Made by a program: the position numbers and the translations under genes
In this document: one piece after another, positions 63,845 to 64,000 of the stretch
Position numbering within the stretch: the first letter of the stretch is position 1
Layout: every line of letters begins with the position of its first letter
Notes under the pieces: model-generated
The model's database searches: none
What the model was told of the DNA's origin: nothing
What the model saw: only the letters and a program-made list of their open reading frames with translations
Origin: Nocardioides immobilis
GTDB lineage: Bacteria; Actinomycetota; Actinomycetes; Propionibacteriales; Nocardioidaceae
Reading direction: 5' to 3'
Assembly (NCBI RefSeq): GCF_003515065.1
Contig: NZ_QXGH01000029.1
Coordinates: forward strand, 1-64,000
DNA: 64,000 bases

Positions 63845-64000
63845 GCAATCAGTGGCAGAATGCGGCTGCGGGAGACGAACAGGTGCTTTTCAGAAGTGAG
63901 ATCGACACGAATCGGTTGACCTACGAAATCTCGCCATGGAGCAGTCCGTACCCCCTACGCTCTCGGGTGTCGGCACGCTGCCGTGCAGTTCGGGCGACGG

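Noticed and set aside
63936-64000. An ATG and open frame running off the right edge (MEQSVPPTLSGVGTLP)
   Set aside because: Only 21 codons are visible, with no SD, no recognisable motif and no supporting promoter. Too little to call a gene.

Overview
The window is very GC-rich DNA, densely coded on both strands, with many GTG starts and long runs of genes joined by 4-base ATGA/GTGA overlaps. It fits a high-GC actinobacterium. A FurA-KatG pair, a GlgC/GlgM divergent pair, a DUF222-HNH gene, F420-type LLM oxidoreductases, steroid-type acyl-CoA dehydrogenases and KstR-like operators suggest Nocardioides or a close relative; this placement is inference. I saw no rRNA, tRNA, CRISPR array, prophage or insertion sequence.

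Region 1 (1-9.5 kb) looks like an uptake and degradation island for arginine or another guanidino compound. A minus-strand operon encodes a polar amino-acid ABC transporter and an aldehyde dehydrogenase that runs off the left edge. Facing it are an XRE-cupin regulator and a tightly overlapped operon: ureohydrolase, ThDP decarboxylase, nitrilase-type amidase and FAD amino-acid monooxygenase. Together they provide two possible routes to 4-guanidinobutyrate, then urea and GABA.

Region 2 (9.5-24 kb) holds pgm, glgM and glgC (glucose-6-phosphate to ADP-glucose and maltose-1-phosphate), an alpha/beta hydrolase, an ECF sigma factor with a SnoaL-like tail divergent from a reductase-MFS-SRPBCC operon, an unknown secreted protein, a NarL-type two-component system and a berberine-bridge-type oxidase.

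Region 3 (22.7-35 kb) is acyl-CoA catabolism: a carboxyltransferase and acyl-CoA dehydrogenase pair, two SDRs, a TetR repressor with a clear operator, and an eight-gene overlapped operon (SDR, quinone oxidoreductase, APH-like kinase, three acyl-CoA dehydrogenases, MDR reductase, TetR). A membrane Ser/Thr kinase preceded by a 23-codon ORF follows.

Region 4 (36-50 kb) is lipid and possibly steroid metabolism. It has SDRs, an EthD-like protein, two patatins, a PlsC acyltransferase, a phosphotriesterase-family hydrolase, two TetRs, a UbiB-like kinase, a Baeyer-Villiger monooxygenase and two LLM oxidoreductases. Two identical 14-bp sites match the KstR operator.

Region 5 (49.5-64 kb) has a lipoprotein with LAS-peptidase-like motifs, a haem alpha-dioxygenase/P450 pair, a DUF222-HNH protein, a secreted M36 metalloprotease, an OmpR regulator with a histidine kinase fused in frame to a DUF4173-like membrane domain, and furA-katG. 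A roughly 95-bp nested-palindrome repeat occurs twice (47.4 and 61.0 kb). Many promoters place a TANNNT box 6-7 bases before the start codon, the arrangement of leaderless mRNAs.
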